Below, piece by piece: positions 49,925 to 58,082 of a stretch of DNA of 64,000 bases; position 1 is the stretch's first letter; the number at the start of each line of letters is the position of its first letter. The stretch is taken from assembly GCA_023132895.1 (NCBI GenBank), contig JAGLXL010000003.1:153158-217157 (forward strand), written 5' to 3'. The position numbers and the translations under genes were made by a program. The notes under the pieces are model-generated. The model saw only the letters and a program-made list of their open reading frames with translations, had not been told where the DNA came from and did no database searches. Origin of the DNA: Nanobdellota archaeon (GTDB lineage: Archaea > Nanobdellota > Nanobdellia > Woesearchaeales > JAGLXL01).

Positions 49925-50596
49925 TTATTTTCCAATAATCTTCAATAATTCCTTGGCGTCTTTTATCTCGAAATCAGCACCTTTTAGGTCATGATGGCAG
50001 ACCTGGCCATAACAAGCCAGAACAGTCTTCATACCGACAGAATGAGCACCGGCAATGTCACGGCGAGGATTGTCGCCAATAAAAAGAACTTCAGAAGCTT
50101 TTAATTTCATTTTCTTAAGGGCTTTTTTAAAAGGTTTGGGAGAAGGTTTGAGATGGCCGGTATCTTCATAGCCAAGGACAAAATCAAAGAATTCAACCAG
50201 AGTCATCTCAGTCAAACGAAGCCAAGCCTGCATGCGAGGAGCATCTGAGACAACACCAAGTTTCAAACCTTTTGATTTTAATTTCAATAAAGTCGAACGA
50301 ACATGAGGATAGGTCACCAATTGCCCTGCTTTGACCTTACGATAAGCAATAATGCCAGCTGATAAGATCTTGTAATCAACTTTACCAGTAACATTCTTAA
50401 GAAACTTTTCAAAGATAGCCTGGTTCTCTATGCCAAATCTTTGATACATCTTAAACATCAATTTGTAGGCATGAGAATGGCTCAAATCCAAACCAGCGTC
50501 AATCATAGCAGAAATAGCTGCTTCAGTGCAGCGTTTTTTCATGGTAAAAAAATCTATCAAAGTATTGTCCAAGTCAAACAAGATGCCTTTAATCAT
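49925..50596 (-). CDS. HAD-superfamily hydrolase
   Basis: 223 residues. Motif I GILFDLDNTLIDF (nucleophile Asp), motif II LGVVSDAPRM (Ser), motif III Lys in LKPSPKPFKKALKKMKL, motif IV VLFIGDNPRRDIAGAHSVGM (Asp pair). Helical C1 cap between motifs I and II, of the phosphoglycolate phosphatase / pyrimidine 5'-nucleotidase type. It is a phosphatase of unknown small substrate. Confidence 0.9.
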   Translation of the reverse strand: MIKGILFDLDNTLIDFFTMKKRCTEAAISAMIDAGLDLSHSHAYKLMFKMYQRFGIENQAIFEKFLKNVTGKVDYKILSAGIIAYRKVKAGQLVTYPHVRSTLLKLKSKGLKLGVVSDAPRMQAWLRLTEMTLVEFFDFVLGYEDTGHLKPSPKPFKKALKKMKLKASEVLFIGDNPRRDIAGAHSVGMKTVLACYGQVCHHDLKGADFEIKDAKELLKIIGK

Positions 50597-50666
50597 AGAA
50601 ATTAGAAATAAGAAGTAGTTTTTAATCTTTTCCTATACAGAATTGCCTCATCTGTAAATGTTTTTC

Positions 50667-51086
50667 CTAATTCAGGAACCGGCCGTAATCCCTTAAAGTA
50701 CTGACGGACTGGATATGTTTTCCCCAGTTCATATGATTGAGAATAAATTCCAAATCCCTGAGCATGTAATCTGGCGTGCCTGAGGCAACGACAGGGACTA
50801 TCCTGAAATCTGCTGAAACAATCAAACTAGCAGTCACAGAGCCAAGAACAGCAAGCTGATTTAAGATAATGGCAAAGCCAGCTCTTTCCTCTTCAGCAAG
50901 TTGATATTCCATAGGGATGATATTAAAATAATTAACAGCAAAACCAACTTTTTCTTTCTCATCAAGAATCAAACCTATTTTTTGGACCAAGTCATATTCC
51001 CGGGTAGGAATCTGGACCATTTTCCAGCCAGACAAATAACTAAAAGCTTCTTTGTTGAATTGGCTGAAATCAATTTCTTGGGACAT
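50667..51086 (-). CDS. Hypothetical protein, 139 residues
   Basis: Alpha/beta with VGFAVNYFNIIPMEYQLAEE, then FAIILNQLAVLGSVTASLIV and FRIVPVVASGTPDYMLRDLE. No signature was recognised. Soluble. Minus-strand array member. Confidence 0.55.
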   Translation of the reverse strand: MSQEIDFSQFNKEAFSYLSGWKMVQIPTREYDLVQKIGLILDEKEKVGFAVNYFNIIPMEYQLAEEERAGFAIILNQLAVLGSVTASLIVSADFRIVPVVASGTPDYMLRDLEFILNHMNWGKHIQSVSTLRDYGRFLN

Positions 51087-51109
51087 AAGAAAAGAGTTTA
51101 TTTTTGCAT

Positions 51110-52057
51110 TTATAAGTTTTTGTCTTGAGGAACAAGTGGTTCAAATTGAGCATGAACCTTAGGGCTCATGAACGTCAAATTAGGAGTGTCAAAAATAAAT
51201 TCCCTTAAAGCAGAGAAATAGTTTTCATTGACTTTTTTGATGCCAAGATGGTTCATGCCTGCCCTGACTGTAACGTTGACATGGGAATCAATCTTCCTGA
51301 TTCTTTTTATCCTGCCTTGTTTTTTATTCCTGACATGCTTCATGGAATCATAAAAAAACTTCAAAGCCAGAATATTCATAAAATCTTTTTTAGTCATATC
51401 TCTTAGTTGGGTTTTGTAATCAGGCATGACCACTCCGACTTTGATTTCCTCAGCATAATTAATAAAAGCGGCGTAAGTTTCATCACTTAATCTAGTCTCG
51501 TCTGGAACTTCATGAATCAATCTTTCAATGCAGCCGTGCCTGGAAATTAAGAGACCAGTCAGAGGCTCGATAGCGCGTTTTTTAGCTCTGGAACCTATGG
51601 GAAGCTGGTTGGCTTTGAAAACAGCTTCGACTGTAGAATAAACCATAGCTTTTAATGTCAAGTTTTCAGGAGCCTGAATAATATCCACATAATCCTGGCT
51701 AAGATAATACTTCATTTCAAAAAAATAAGCTGCGTGAAGGACAGTCTGGACATCGTCAGGAATGGTTATATCAGAAGGACTGGGATTCAAACTAGAAGCA
51801 ACGGCACCAGGCCTTAAGGAACCGGCGCAGACCTTATTAAGAAGCGCTTCATCTTCTTGTCTTAATTCACCAAAAGAATCAGAAGGAGCTGCACCAAATT
51901 CATCAGCATCTAAAAGGATGCGTTCGTTTTCTAAAACTACATCAGAATTTCCCTGCCTAGCCTGCAATAAATTGCTTAATTCAGTTGGAGAATATTCGAG
52001 CCTGACTCTTTCACAAGCCTTGGCTAATTCACTTGGTTTTTTTCTATTACCATACAT
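51110..52057 (-). CDS. Hypothetical protein, 315 residues
   Basis: Helical and charged; N-terminal ELAKACERVRLEYSPTELSN, then an acidic region, then a basic C-terminal part (RNKKQGRIKRIRKIDSHVNV). No family was recognised. Upstream AAAAGCTTTTAAACC (about 52079-52093) may hold its promoter. Confidence 0.55.
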   Translation of the reverse strand: MYGNRKKPSELAKACERVRLEYSPTELSNLLQARQGNSDVVLENERILLDADEFGAAPSDSFGELRQEDEALLNKVCAGSLRPGAVASSLNPSPSDITIPDDVQTVLHAAYFFEMKYYLSQDYVDIIQAPENLTLKAMVYSTVEAVFKANQLPIGSRAKKRAIEPLTGLLISRHGCIERLIHEVPDETRLSDETYAAFINYAEEIKVGVVMPDYKTQLRDMTKKDFMNILALKFFYDSMKHVRNKKQGRIKRIRKIDSHVNVTVRAGMNHLGIKKVNENYFSALREFIFDTPNLTFMSPKVHAQFEPLVPQDKNL

Positions 52058-52115
52058 TGCACAAGGCGGATTAAAGTCATGGTTTAAAAGCTTTTCTAAA
52101 GAGAATAATATAGTT

Positions 52116-52562
52116 TTAAGGGACTATTTGGTACTGGGTAGAGTTGTGTTGAAAATAAACTGCCTGGCCTGGTTTGAGGCGGGGAGCTGCTGTCATCCTT
52201 CCTTTATTTTTTAAAGATTTAATCAATTTTTGGCAAGGGAGGCTGTCCATAACCAAGGTCATGCTGATATCTGATTCCTGAAAATTATTAATCAAAGCAA
52301 GAGTATCCTGTAAATCAGCTGCATCTTCTTCCCAAAGGTGAACTTTGCTTTGAGCAGGCACTCCAAAGGCTTTCCCAATCTTTTCTGCTGTTTCTTCTGC
52401 AGTAGGAGAAGGCGCAGTATAAAGATAATTGACATGATTCCCACTGCCTAGAATTTTTCTCATGACACCAACAAGACCCTGAACCTGTTCTTGCCCAGAA
52501 GAAGTTAAACATCTTTGTCTTTCGTCGTAATCCCCTCTTTTGGCAATAAATAAGTAACTCAT
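52116..52562 (-). CDS. Degenerate histidine-phosphatase (SixA-like) protein
   Basis: 148 residues from ATG 52562 (CTTTAAAAG about 26 nt upstream; GTG 52568 also open). The fold pattern fits SixA/phosphoglycerate mutase: YLFIAKRGDYDE...CLTSSGQEQVQGLVGVM, YTAPSPTAEETAEKIGKAFG, and ISMTLVMDSLPCQKLIKSL. However, the RHG motif reads KRG, the second His (usually GH.P) reads MDSLP, and the TAE.. Arg is Glu. The catalytic His residues are lost, so it probably does not act as a normal phosphatase. Confidence 0.65.
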   Translation of the reverse strand: MSYLFIAKRGDYDERQRCLTSSGQEQVQGLVGVMRKILGSGNHVNYLYTAPSPTAEETAEKIGKAFGVPAQSKVHLWEEDAADLQDTLALINNFQESDISMTLVMDSLPCQKLIKSLKNKGRMTAAPRLKPGQAVYFQHNSTQYQIVP

Positions 52563-52604
52563 TAACACGTAGGAATGATTGTTTTACTTTTAAAGATTGC
52601 GGTA

Positions 52605-52853
52605 TTATATTCCAGAGATAAGCTGGCGGCTCTGCCGGTATTTTTCCCTGAAAACAGGAAAATGCGCTTCATTAAAGACAGAAGCAACAGCAAAGGTGTA
52701 AGCAGTGAAAACAGGAATATATTTTGGATCTAAAGGCAATCTGTCTAAATTTTCAGCAATTCTTTTGAGATATCTTTCTGGATTACTAGAAGAAACAACA
52801 CTCCCAAGGTCAGAAACAATTCTTCTGACACGCTCTTTTTCATCCATTCTCAT
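52605..52853 (-). CDS. Hypothetical protein, 82 residues
   Basis: ATG 52853 overlaps the TGA of the upstream small membrane protein by 1 nt; ATG 52847 (MDEKER) is also possible. Helical with RVRRIVSDLGSVVSSSNPER ... FPVFREKYRQSRQLISGI. No family was recognised. It ends the ribosomal-protein operon. Confidence 0.6.
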   Translation of the reverse strand: MRMDEKERVRRIVSDLGSVVSSSNPERYLKRIAENLDRLPLDPKYIPVFTAYTFAVASVFNEAHFPVFREKYRQSRQLISGI

Positions 52854-53002
52854 CAAAATAATATAATTGAAAACAAAATAAACAATACACCAAGAATAAT
52901 TAGACCATAAGCAATCTTTTCTCCGAGACTTAATTTATTTAAATTTTCAGGCAACTGCTTGAAAAATAAACTAACTTTATTGAGAAAGTCCTTGGGCTTC
53001 AT
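52853..53002 (-). CDS. Small C-terminally anchored membrane protein
   Basis: 49 residues from ATG 53002; the frame is open to 53056. MKPKDFLNKVSLFFKQLPEN, then a C-terminal TM segment KIAYGLIILGVLFILFSIIL. The size and single tail anchor recall SecE/Sec61-gamma, but the conserved central motif of that family is not seen. It lies downstream of rpl31e and overlaps its end. Confidence 0.5.
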   Translation of the reverse strand: MKPKDFLNKVSLFFKQLPENLNKLSLGEKIAYGLIILGVLFILFSIILF

Positions 53003-53492
53003 TTTTTGGTTCCTCTTCTTTTTTTGGTTCTTCTTTTTTTGGCTGGGTTTCTTCAACTGTTTTTTCTAATTTGGTTTCCTTTGTTTCTCTTTTAGGTTCT
53101 TCTTTCTTAACCGGTGCTTTGCCGATAAATTTTTCTTTGAGTTCTTCGGTTCTTGATTTTTTCTCTTTCTTAACAGACTTTTTCTCTTCTTGGTATTCAA
53201 AACCAACCAGTTCAGCTTTGACAGTTCCGTCAGCGCTTTTAACAGCCTTGACTTTGATATGATGAGGAGGATTTTTAATGCCGTGCTTCCAGATATCTAA
53301 ATTAGCCATCCGGCCAATCTTTAATTTTACTCTGCCTCTTTCATCGACACCTGGCTTCATATGACGAGTTAAGAATTCTCTCAAAGCTTTGACAGCTTTT
53401 TTTGACCTTTTGTATTTAGGAGTCCTAAGCCAGTCTTTACGCAAAGGGACATTGTAAACACGTTCTAGTTTTTTTTCTTCTGTTTTTGCCAT
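52977..53492 (-). CDS. rpl31e: Ribosomal protein L31e with charged C-terminal extension
   Basis: 171 residues; L31e is usually about 85-95. Residues 1-95 match L31e: ERVYNVPLRK, YKRSKKAVKALREFLTRHMK, DIWKHGIKNPPHHIKVKAV and DGTVKAELVGFE. The remaining 75 residues are a low-complexity Lys/Glu/Pro tail. The protein binds 23S rRNA near the peptide exit. Its ATG overlaps the L39e stop by 1 nt, and S19e-L39e-L31e is the usual archaeal order. The tail is unusual and may add contacts on the 50S surface. Confidence 0.92.
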   Translation of the reverse strand: MAKTEEKKLERVYNVPLRKDWLRTPKYKRSKKAVKALREFLTRHMKPGVDERGRVKLKIGRMANLDIWKHGIKNPPHHIKVKAVKSADGTVKAELVGFEYQEEKKSVKKEKKSRTEELKEKFIGKAPVKKEEPKRETKETKLEKTVEETQPKKEEPKKEEEPKNEAQGLSQ

Positions 53493-53665
53493 TATGCTTT
53501 GGTATTGGTTCTTCTCCAGCTTCTTTTAACATGAGTATGACGTCCTGGGTGGACTTTGCGGCCTTTACCGTATATTTTGGGTACGGTCCAAAAAGGTGCC
53601 CATTTAGTCTGTGTTCCTTTTTTAGCTAATCTTAATTTTTTAGCTTTGGGTTTGTTTCTTGCCAT
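53492..53665 (-). CDS. rpl39e: Ribosomal protein L39e
   Basis: 57 residues from ATG 53665: MARNKPKAKKLRLAKKGTQT then KWAPFWTVPKIYGKGRKVHP and GRHTHVKRSWRRTNTKA. It is tiny and basic, ending in the typical R.h.krsW.R element. It lies between S19e and L31e as expected and overlaps S19e's 3' end by 26 nt. L39e lines the peptide exit tunnel. Confidence 0.9.
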   Translation of the reverse strand: MARNKPKAKKLRLAKKGTQTKWAPFWTVPKIYGKGRKVHPGRHTHVKRSWRRTNTKA

Positions 53666-54092
53666 CTTCTTTAAGAACTTCAAGTGCAGCCTTGTCCAAC
53701 AATGATTTGCCTTTGGGTGCAATAACACGGCCCTGGTGAAGGCCTTTTTCAGTTTTTTTGATTAAGTTTGATTTTTCCAATTGCTGTAAAATTTTCCTGA
53801 TAACAGAACCGCCGGCTCTTTTGAAAACATCAGGTTGATGCCCCCGTCTTTTTTTGCTGCCATATTTGGTTCGTAATTTTTCAGTGCCGATTGGCCCGAG
53901 TTTGTAAACACTTCTAAGAACAGCAGCAGCCCTGATATACCACCAGTCTCGACGAGCAGGAGGCCTTTCTTTGCTAGTGCCGGTCTTGACAAAATTAGCC
54001 CATTGAGGCATTTCAACTAATTTGCCTTCAGCTAATTTTTTAGCTGCTTTTTCAATTAACTTTCGAGGATTAACATCAAATACATTTACCAT
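53640..54092 (-). CDS. rps19e: Ribosomal protein S19e
   Basis: 150 residues. DVNPRKLIEKAAKKLAEGKL, WANFVKTGTSKERPPARRDW, WYIRAAAVLRSVYKLGPIGT, KYGSKKRRGHQPDVFKRAGG and SVIRKILQQLEKSNLI are conserved S19e blocks. It takes part in 30S maturation. It is first in the operon with L39e, L31e and two small unknown genes; the PDCD5 gene often found next to S19e is absent here. Confidence 0.95.
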   Translation of the reverse strand: MVNVFDVNPRKLIEKAAKKLAEGKLVEMPQWANFVKTGTSKERPPARRDWWYIRAAAVLRSVYKLGPIGTEKLRTKYGSKKRRGHQPDVFKRAGGSVIRKILQQLEKSNLIKKTEKGLHQGRVIAPKGKSLLDKAALEVLKEDGKKQTQS

Positions 54093-54182
54093 TTTGAACC
54101 TAAAAAAGAGGGCTGTTTATAAAGTTTTCTTTCATTCTGTAAAAAACGAAAAATTTAAATGTAAAATGTTTTCTGAGTTGAA

Positions 54183-54887
54183 ATGATGCAGTTAATTGAC
54201 AAGCAAGGAGCTTTGGATCTGAACAAAGAATTAATAGAAAAAAATCTCATGACTGTTAAAGACGGATTCTTAAGACATCCAGAAATGACTGGTGATATTG
54301 CTGAAGAGATGGTGGGAAAGATTATTTCAAAATATCCTGGGATAAAAGAACGGATGAGGCCAGAAGAAGTGGCGGTGAGTGGTTATCTACATGAAATTGG
54401 CAGGGTTTTACAAGAAGAACAATTATTCCATGAATTAAGGGGAGCCCAATATATTGAAGAGCATGGTTTGGAAAAAGGGGTAGCTGATACCTATGAAGCA
54501 GTCAATAGGATTGCACAAATGTGCAGGTCTCATGGATTTGGCTATTACATGTTTATTGATCCAGCCAATGCTGAAGCCCGGGAAGAATTCAAGTTGATCC
54601 CGAGTTTTGCCCTGGTGCCAAGAACCTGGCAGGAAGCGATTATGACTGTTGCTGATTTAAGCAATGCTCATGGTGAAAGAATAAGTGTGGAGGACTGTCT
54701 GGCAGAAACTCTTAGAAGATATGAAAATGACCCTAAATATAAAGATGAAAGAGTTGTTCGTTCTATAGAAACAGGCAGAAACAGGATACTTGAACTTAGT
54801 GAACGTGTTAAGGCTTTAGTTGCAGGAAAACTATCAGAAATGGATATGACGATGAAGTATGGATTTAATCCGCACAAGTTTTGTTAG
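54183..54887 (+). CDS. HD-domain protein
   Basis: 234 residues, leaderless (AAATTTAAATG about 27 nt upstream). The HD-like pattern is spread over FLRHPEMTGDIAEEMVGKII (first His), VSGYLHEIGRVLQEEQLFHE (HE instead of HD), LRGAQYIEEHG and QMCRSHGFG. The second position is Glu, so metal binding may be altered. It might hydrolyse a nucleotide or phosphate ester. Function unknown. Confidence 0.65.
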   Translation: MMQLIDKQGALDLNKELIEKNLMTVKDGFLRHPEMTGDIAEEMVGKIISKYPGIKERMRPEEVAVSGYLHEIGRVLQEEQLFHELRGAQYIEEHGLEKGVADTYEAVNRIAQMCRSHGFGYYMFIDPANAEAREEFKLIPSFALVPRTWQEAIMTVADLSNAHGERISVEDCLAETLRRYENDPKYKDERVVRSIETGRNRILELSERVKALVAGKLSEMDMTMKYGFNPHKFC

Positions 54888-54904
54888 GCTTGACATACAA
54901 AATT

Positions 54905-55807
54905 TTAGGAGGGTTTTAATTTAGAGTTTTTTTCCAGCCATTTTTGAATCCAGTAGCGCTGGTAATGGCGTTTAACTTTCATCATTCGCTGAAATAGTTT
55001 TTGAGGCATGTAGAGCCTGCCTTGATGAACAACCATTTCACAATCAGGAGGCAGTTCATAGCCTTGTTCTTGGAGTCTTTGCTGGAATTGGTGCATACCA
55101 TTGAAAGCAGCCCAGGCAGCAGCACGGCTGACTGAGTTTGTTTCCCGGTAATCAGTAGTTGTCTTACAGTCTTTGAGTTTTTCTAATAATCTCTCCTGCT
55201 TTTCTGCTTGCGCTGTAATTCTTTCTTGATGACGGCTGAGCATGATTTCATGTCCTTTCTTGGTGATGTAAAATTCCCTCTGGGGATTGACGCATTTACG
55301 CAAATATTTCTTGGGTGTGTTTTCAACTAATTCCTCTTCAGAACTGTAACCTAAATTTAAAGCAAGGTTATGGTTGACATAAAACAAATCCCCTTTCCAA
55401 AATCTTCTTCTTTCGGCCAGTAATTTTTTTATTTTTTTTACTCCAGAACCGGCAAAACGGTATCTGTGTTTTTGAGCGCCCTGGAAAGCAACATCAACAT
55501 AACTAAATAAGCCTTGATTAACATATTTGTTGATTATTCCCTGCTCTTTGTCATCTTGGGCAAAGCCATCTGTTGTTTTCCAATCTTCAGAAAAAAATGA
55601 TTTGACTGTTTCTTCGAGATCGTCTCCATTGGCTAAAAACAGACGAGAACGAATGTAGTTTTCAAAATCCTCTTCTTCAACAGACCAAGTAGCTCTGTTT
55701 TTTGGATTAGGGCGGTGGGCTGGAAGTTCTCCAGTAGAAACTCTTTTGATGAGAATTTGAGGATGAAGATCTATTCTTTCAACCAGATCTAAAAATGGGA
55801 TAGCCAT
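54905..55807 (-). CDS. Protein with MerR/excisionase-like N-terminal HTH
   Basis: 300 residues. Residues 10-50, RIDLHPQILIKRVSTGELPA then RNRATWSVEEEDFENYI pattern, resemble the excisionase-type HTH (I.tGeLpa.R..gk..W.V...d...yi). The rest is helical and charged (LERNSR-like stretches absent; RMMKVKRHYQRYWIQKWLEK at the end). It is probably DNA-binding. It lies upstream of a palindromic ATTTAAAACC/GGTTTTAAAT site (55866-55888). Confidence 0.6.
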   Translation of the reverse strand: MAIPFLDLVERIDLHPQILIKRVSTGELPAHRPNPKNRATWSVEEEDFENYIRSRLFLANGDDLEETVKSFFSEDWKTTDGFAQDDKEQGIINKYVNQGLFSYVDVAFQGAQKHRYRFAGSGVKKIKKLLAERRRFWKGDLFYVNHNLALNLGYSSEEELVENTPKKYLRKCVNPQREFYITKKGHEIMLSRHQERITAQAEKQERLLEKLKDCKTTTDYRETNSVSRAAAWAAFNGMHQFQQRLQEQGYELPPDCEMVVHQGRLYMPQKLFQRMMKVKRHYQRYWIQKWLEKNSKLKPS

Positions 55808-55865
55808 AGATATGTTCTCTTATTGTATTCGCCTATCCTTTTTGAGGTATTTTAGAAGTGGTTTT

Positions 55866-55888
55866 ATTTAAAACCTTTGGTTTTAAAT
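55866..55888. promoter_or_regulatory. 10-bp inverted repeat upstream of the HTH gene
   Basis: ATTTAAAACC (55866-55875), TTT, GGTTTTAAAT (55879-55888) form a perfect palindrome about 60 nt upstream of the HTH gene. A related AAAACC-TTT-GGTTTT lies at 25377-25391. Candidate operator. Confidence 0.5.
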
Positions 55889-55966
55889 CTGTCAAATTTT
55901 CTATTTGAAATATATAAATTTTACTATAGAAAGAGCACACCCCACACTGGACAACCCTACAAAGAG

Positions 55967-55975
55967 TATATAAAT
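55967..55975 (+). promoter_or_regulatory. TATA box without an obvious ORF downstream
   Basis: TATATAAAT predicts transcription from about 55997, but the first frames there are very short. This supports an RNA gene at 55997-56095. Confidence 0.5.
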
Positions 55976-55996
55976 ATTATTTTCCTAACAGAATTA

Positions 55997-56095
55997 AGGC
56001 AAGGCGCACCTCCAAATGCTTATGATGGGGTTTTAGCCACCTCTTTCTCCCCATCTAGCTTTGCTTGATGTTCCAGAAACGCTTTGCGTTTCTGA
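55997..56095 (+). ncRNA. Structured RNA candidate downstream of an orphan TATA box
   Basis: Stems: GATGGGG/CCCCATC (56024-56030 with 56049-56055, 18-nt loop) and AGAAACGC-TTT-GCGTTTCT (56075-56093, 8 bp). The region 55808-56100 has no other ORF of note. It ends just before the convergent 39-codon gene. Confidence 0.45.
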
Positions 56096-56100
56096 TATAT

Positions 56101-56220
56101 CTAGCTTGCCACATTATCCAGATCCTCAAAATCTTCAAGAGCCTGGTCCATTGACTTCTTAAGCATAGCTCCTTTGAAATTTCCAGAAATCCAGAATGAT
56201 TTTACCTTATCTAAATCCAT
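56101..56220 (-). CDS. Small protein, 39 residues, leaderless
   Basis: ATG 56220, with TTTATATA (56243-56250, minus) 25 nt upstream. MDLDKVKSFWISGNFKGAML, then KKSMDQALEDFEDLDNVAS. A longer frame is open upstream to 56313 but lacks a promoter fit. Acidic helical end; no family was recognised. Confidence 0.5.
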   Translation of the reverse strand: MDLDKVKSFWISGNFKGAMLKKSMDQALEDFEDLDNVAS

Positions 56221-56393
56221 ATTACGACTTAATAATATCTTTGATTTATATAAAGGTTTTGGAAATTTTAAAGAAATTTCTAAACCCCAGAAAACCAACG
56301 TAGTTGGTGCCAAAATCTTATTTTGAGCATCTCTGATTTTCGTGGGTTTCTCTCATTATTATATTACTACTCGTAAGTGATAAATTACCGAAA

Positions 56394-56404
56394 GGTTTAT
56401 ATAT
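56394..56404 (+). promoter_or_regulatory. TATA box of the kinase gene
   Basis: TTTATATATGA, about 27 nt before ATG 56426, predicts a leaderless mRNA. Confidence 0.55.
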
Positions 56405-56425
56405 GATTAATCCAAAAATAGGTTT

Positions 56426-58003
56426 ATGTCAGATGAGACTTTAGCAGGCTTAGAATGTGAATTATCAAAACAAGAAAGAAAACTTTTACCTAGTTTTGAA
56501 ACTGAGGATGGATTTCTAAATACTACTTATAATGATAAAGACGATCTTTACAATATCGGCCATTTTATCAAATTAAAAGAGATGATTGGTATTGGCGCTC
56601 AGTTCATGGTCTTTAGAGCCAAGGTGATTGACAAAGAAACAGATTATGACAAAATTCTGACTCATATGATGGCTCACTGGCTGATCCAAAGGGACTCTTT
56701 AGAGGAACAGCTTCAGAAAAAAGGCAGATCAGTGGATAAAGCAGTTAAAATTAATGTCAATGATGATTTAGAAGCAAGAGTTGTTTTTGAAGACAAGGAA
56801 TTTAATTTTACTGTTGGTTATAATGCTGGTGATATCAAACGTCAGGGTTCTAGTTATACTAACAAAGCCCAAAAAGCTATTGAAGAAAACTATCAGGATG
56901 TTATTGAGTATCTAAGCCAGAGAGGGATTATGGACAGGAATAAAAAATTCAGCAAAAAAATTATCAAAGAAATTGTCAAAGGAATCTTTAAGGACAGGGA
57001 GATTTATAACAGGGGCGACTGTGTTGTCAGGATTTCAAGACGTACATTAGAAAATGACCCCCGAAGCCCAAGAGAAAGGAATGTAACTGGAGCGCTTCAT
57101 GAAAATCACATGAACACTTGTTTGTATTCTGTGGCCAAAAACAGGATGGTCTATGTTTCTGAATTAGCTGAAGGCAAGCTTGAGCCAGAAGAAATGGTCC
57201 AGCTGCCAATGGAAAGAAAGTTTGAAATTCTTCAGGCTATGGCCAGGGCAGTTAATTTTTATGAAAATATCGGTGTGACTCACCGGGATTTGAAGCCAGA
57301 AAATATCTTAATCAACGGCCAAAACAAGGTTTCAGACATGGGCCTGGCAAAATATTCAAGGGATGAATTGATTTCTGGACTGCATACTTTTATAACCGGC
57401 GAGGGCCAGGTTTTGGGAACACCTGGATTTTTCCCTCGGGAGCAGGCAATTGGAGACAAAGCTGATATCCGGGCTGATATCTACAGTGCGGTCGGAACTT
57501 TTTATTATATTTTGACAGGCAACCAGCCTAACCAGGGCGGAGATGAAATTAGGGAAATTATGCGATGTTTAGTTAAAGACAGAGTTTTTCCTTCTGTGCC
57601 GCATTTCGATCAATTTGAAGATTATTTTAGGGAAGCACATGGAATTAAAAAGAAAAGATTTCTATGGACCAATAAAGATGAAGACAGGGTTCAGGATTAT
57701 GTCCATGATGTTGTGACTTTTATGGCTAAAGGACTGGCTAATGCCAAGGAAAACCGATGGCAGACAGCCAGAGAATTTTTAGAAGCAACAAAAGCAATTG
57801 TTAATTTTGAAAAGATAAATGTTGATATTGAAGATTATTACAGAGCAGATGCTTTTTGCAATGCTCTGGCCAGACCAACTCATTTCCTGAGAAAGGTAAG
57901 GCACAGAGTTGAAGCAGCTGCTTTAGCAGTTGGAATTCCAGCAGTGGTAATAACAAATTTGATGCCTGATGCTGTTTATGGTTTGATACAGAAGATATTT
58001 TAG
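56426..58003 (+). CDS. Hanks-type (eukaryote-like) protein kinase with membrane segment
   Basis: 525 residues. Gly loop IGIGAQFMVFRA (54-65), then about 40 inserted residues before AVKIN (beta3 Lys108). A further long insertion precedes the catalytic loop HRDLKPEN (D288). DFG reads DMG (D304). The activation/P+1 region GTPGFFPREQ (331-340) and the helix-F DIRADIYSAVGTFYYILTG (347-365) are present. A C-terminal segment AAALAVGIPAVVITNLM (about 495-515) could insert in a membrane. It is expected to phosphorylate Ser/Thr. The two insertions distinguish it from bacterial PknB types. Single leaderless gene. Confidence 0.88.
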   Translation: MSDETLAGLECELSKQERKLLPSFETEDGFLNTTYNDKDDLYNIGHFIKLKEMIGIGAQFMVFRAKVIDKETDYDKILTHMMAHWLIQRDSLEEQLQKKGRSVDKAVKINVNDDLEARVVFEDKEFNFTVGYNAGDIKRQGSSYTNKAQKAIEENYQDVIEYLSQRGIMDRNKKFSKKIIKEIVKGIFKDREIYNRGDCVVRISRRTLENDPRSPRERNVTGALHENHMNTCLYSVAKNRMVYVSELAEGKLEPEEMVQLPMERKFEILQAMARAVNFYENIGVTHRDLKPENILINGQNKVSDMGLAKYSRDELISGLHTFITGEGQVLGTPGFFPREQAIGDKADIRADIYSAVGTFYYILTGNQPNQGGDEIREIMRCLVKDRVFPSVPHFDQFEDYFREAHGIKKKRFLWTNKDEDRVQDYVHDVVTFMAKGLANAKENRWQTAREFLEATKAIVNFEKINVDIEDYYRADAFCNALARPTHFLRKVRHRVEAAALAVGIPAVVITNLMPDAVYGLIQKIF

Positions 58004-58082
58004 AATTAGTTTTGGGTGGTTGAGTCAACTCACGAAGTGAACGGGGAAGATACATTAATTAAAGTAATAAGTGGTAAAAGTT

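Noticed and set aside
52853..53056. SecE/Sec61-gamma assignment for the tail-anchored small protein
   Set aside because: Size and anchor fit, but the conserved central SecE residues are not visible, so only a membrane protein is called.
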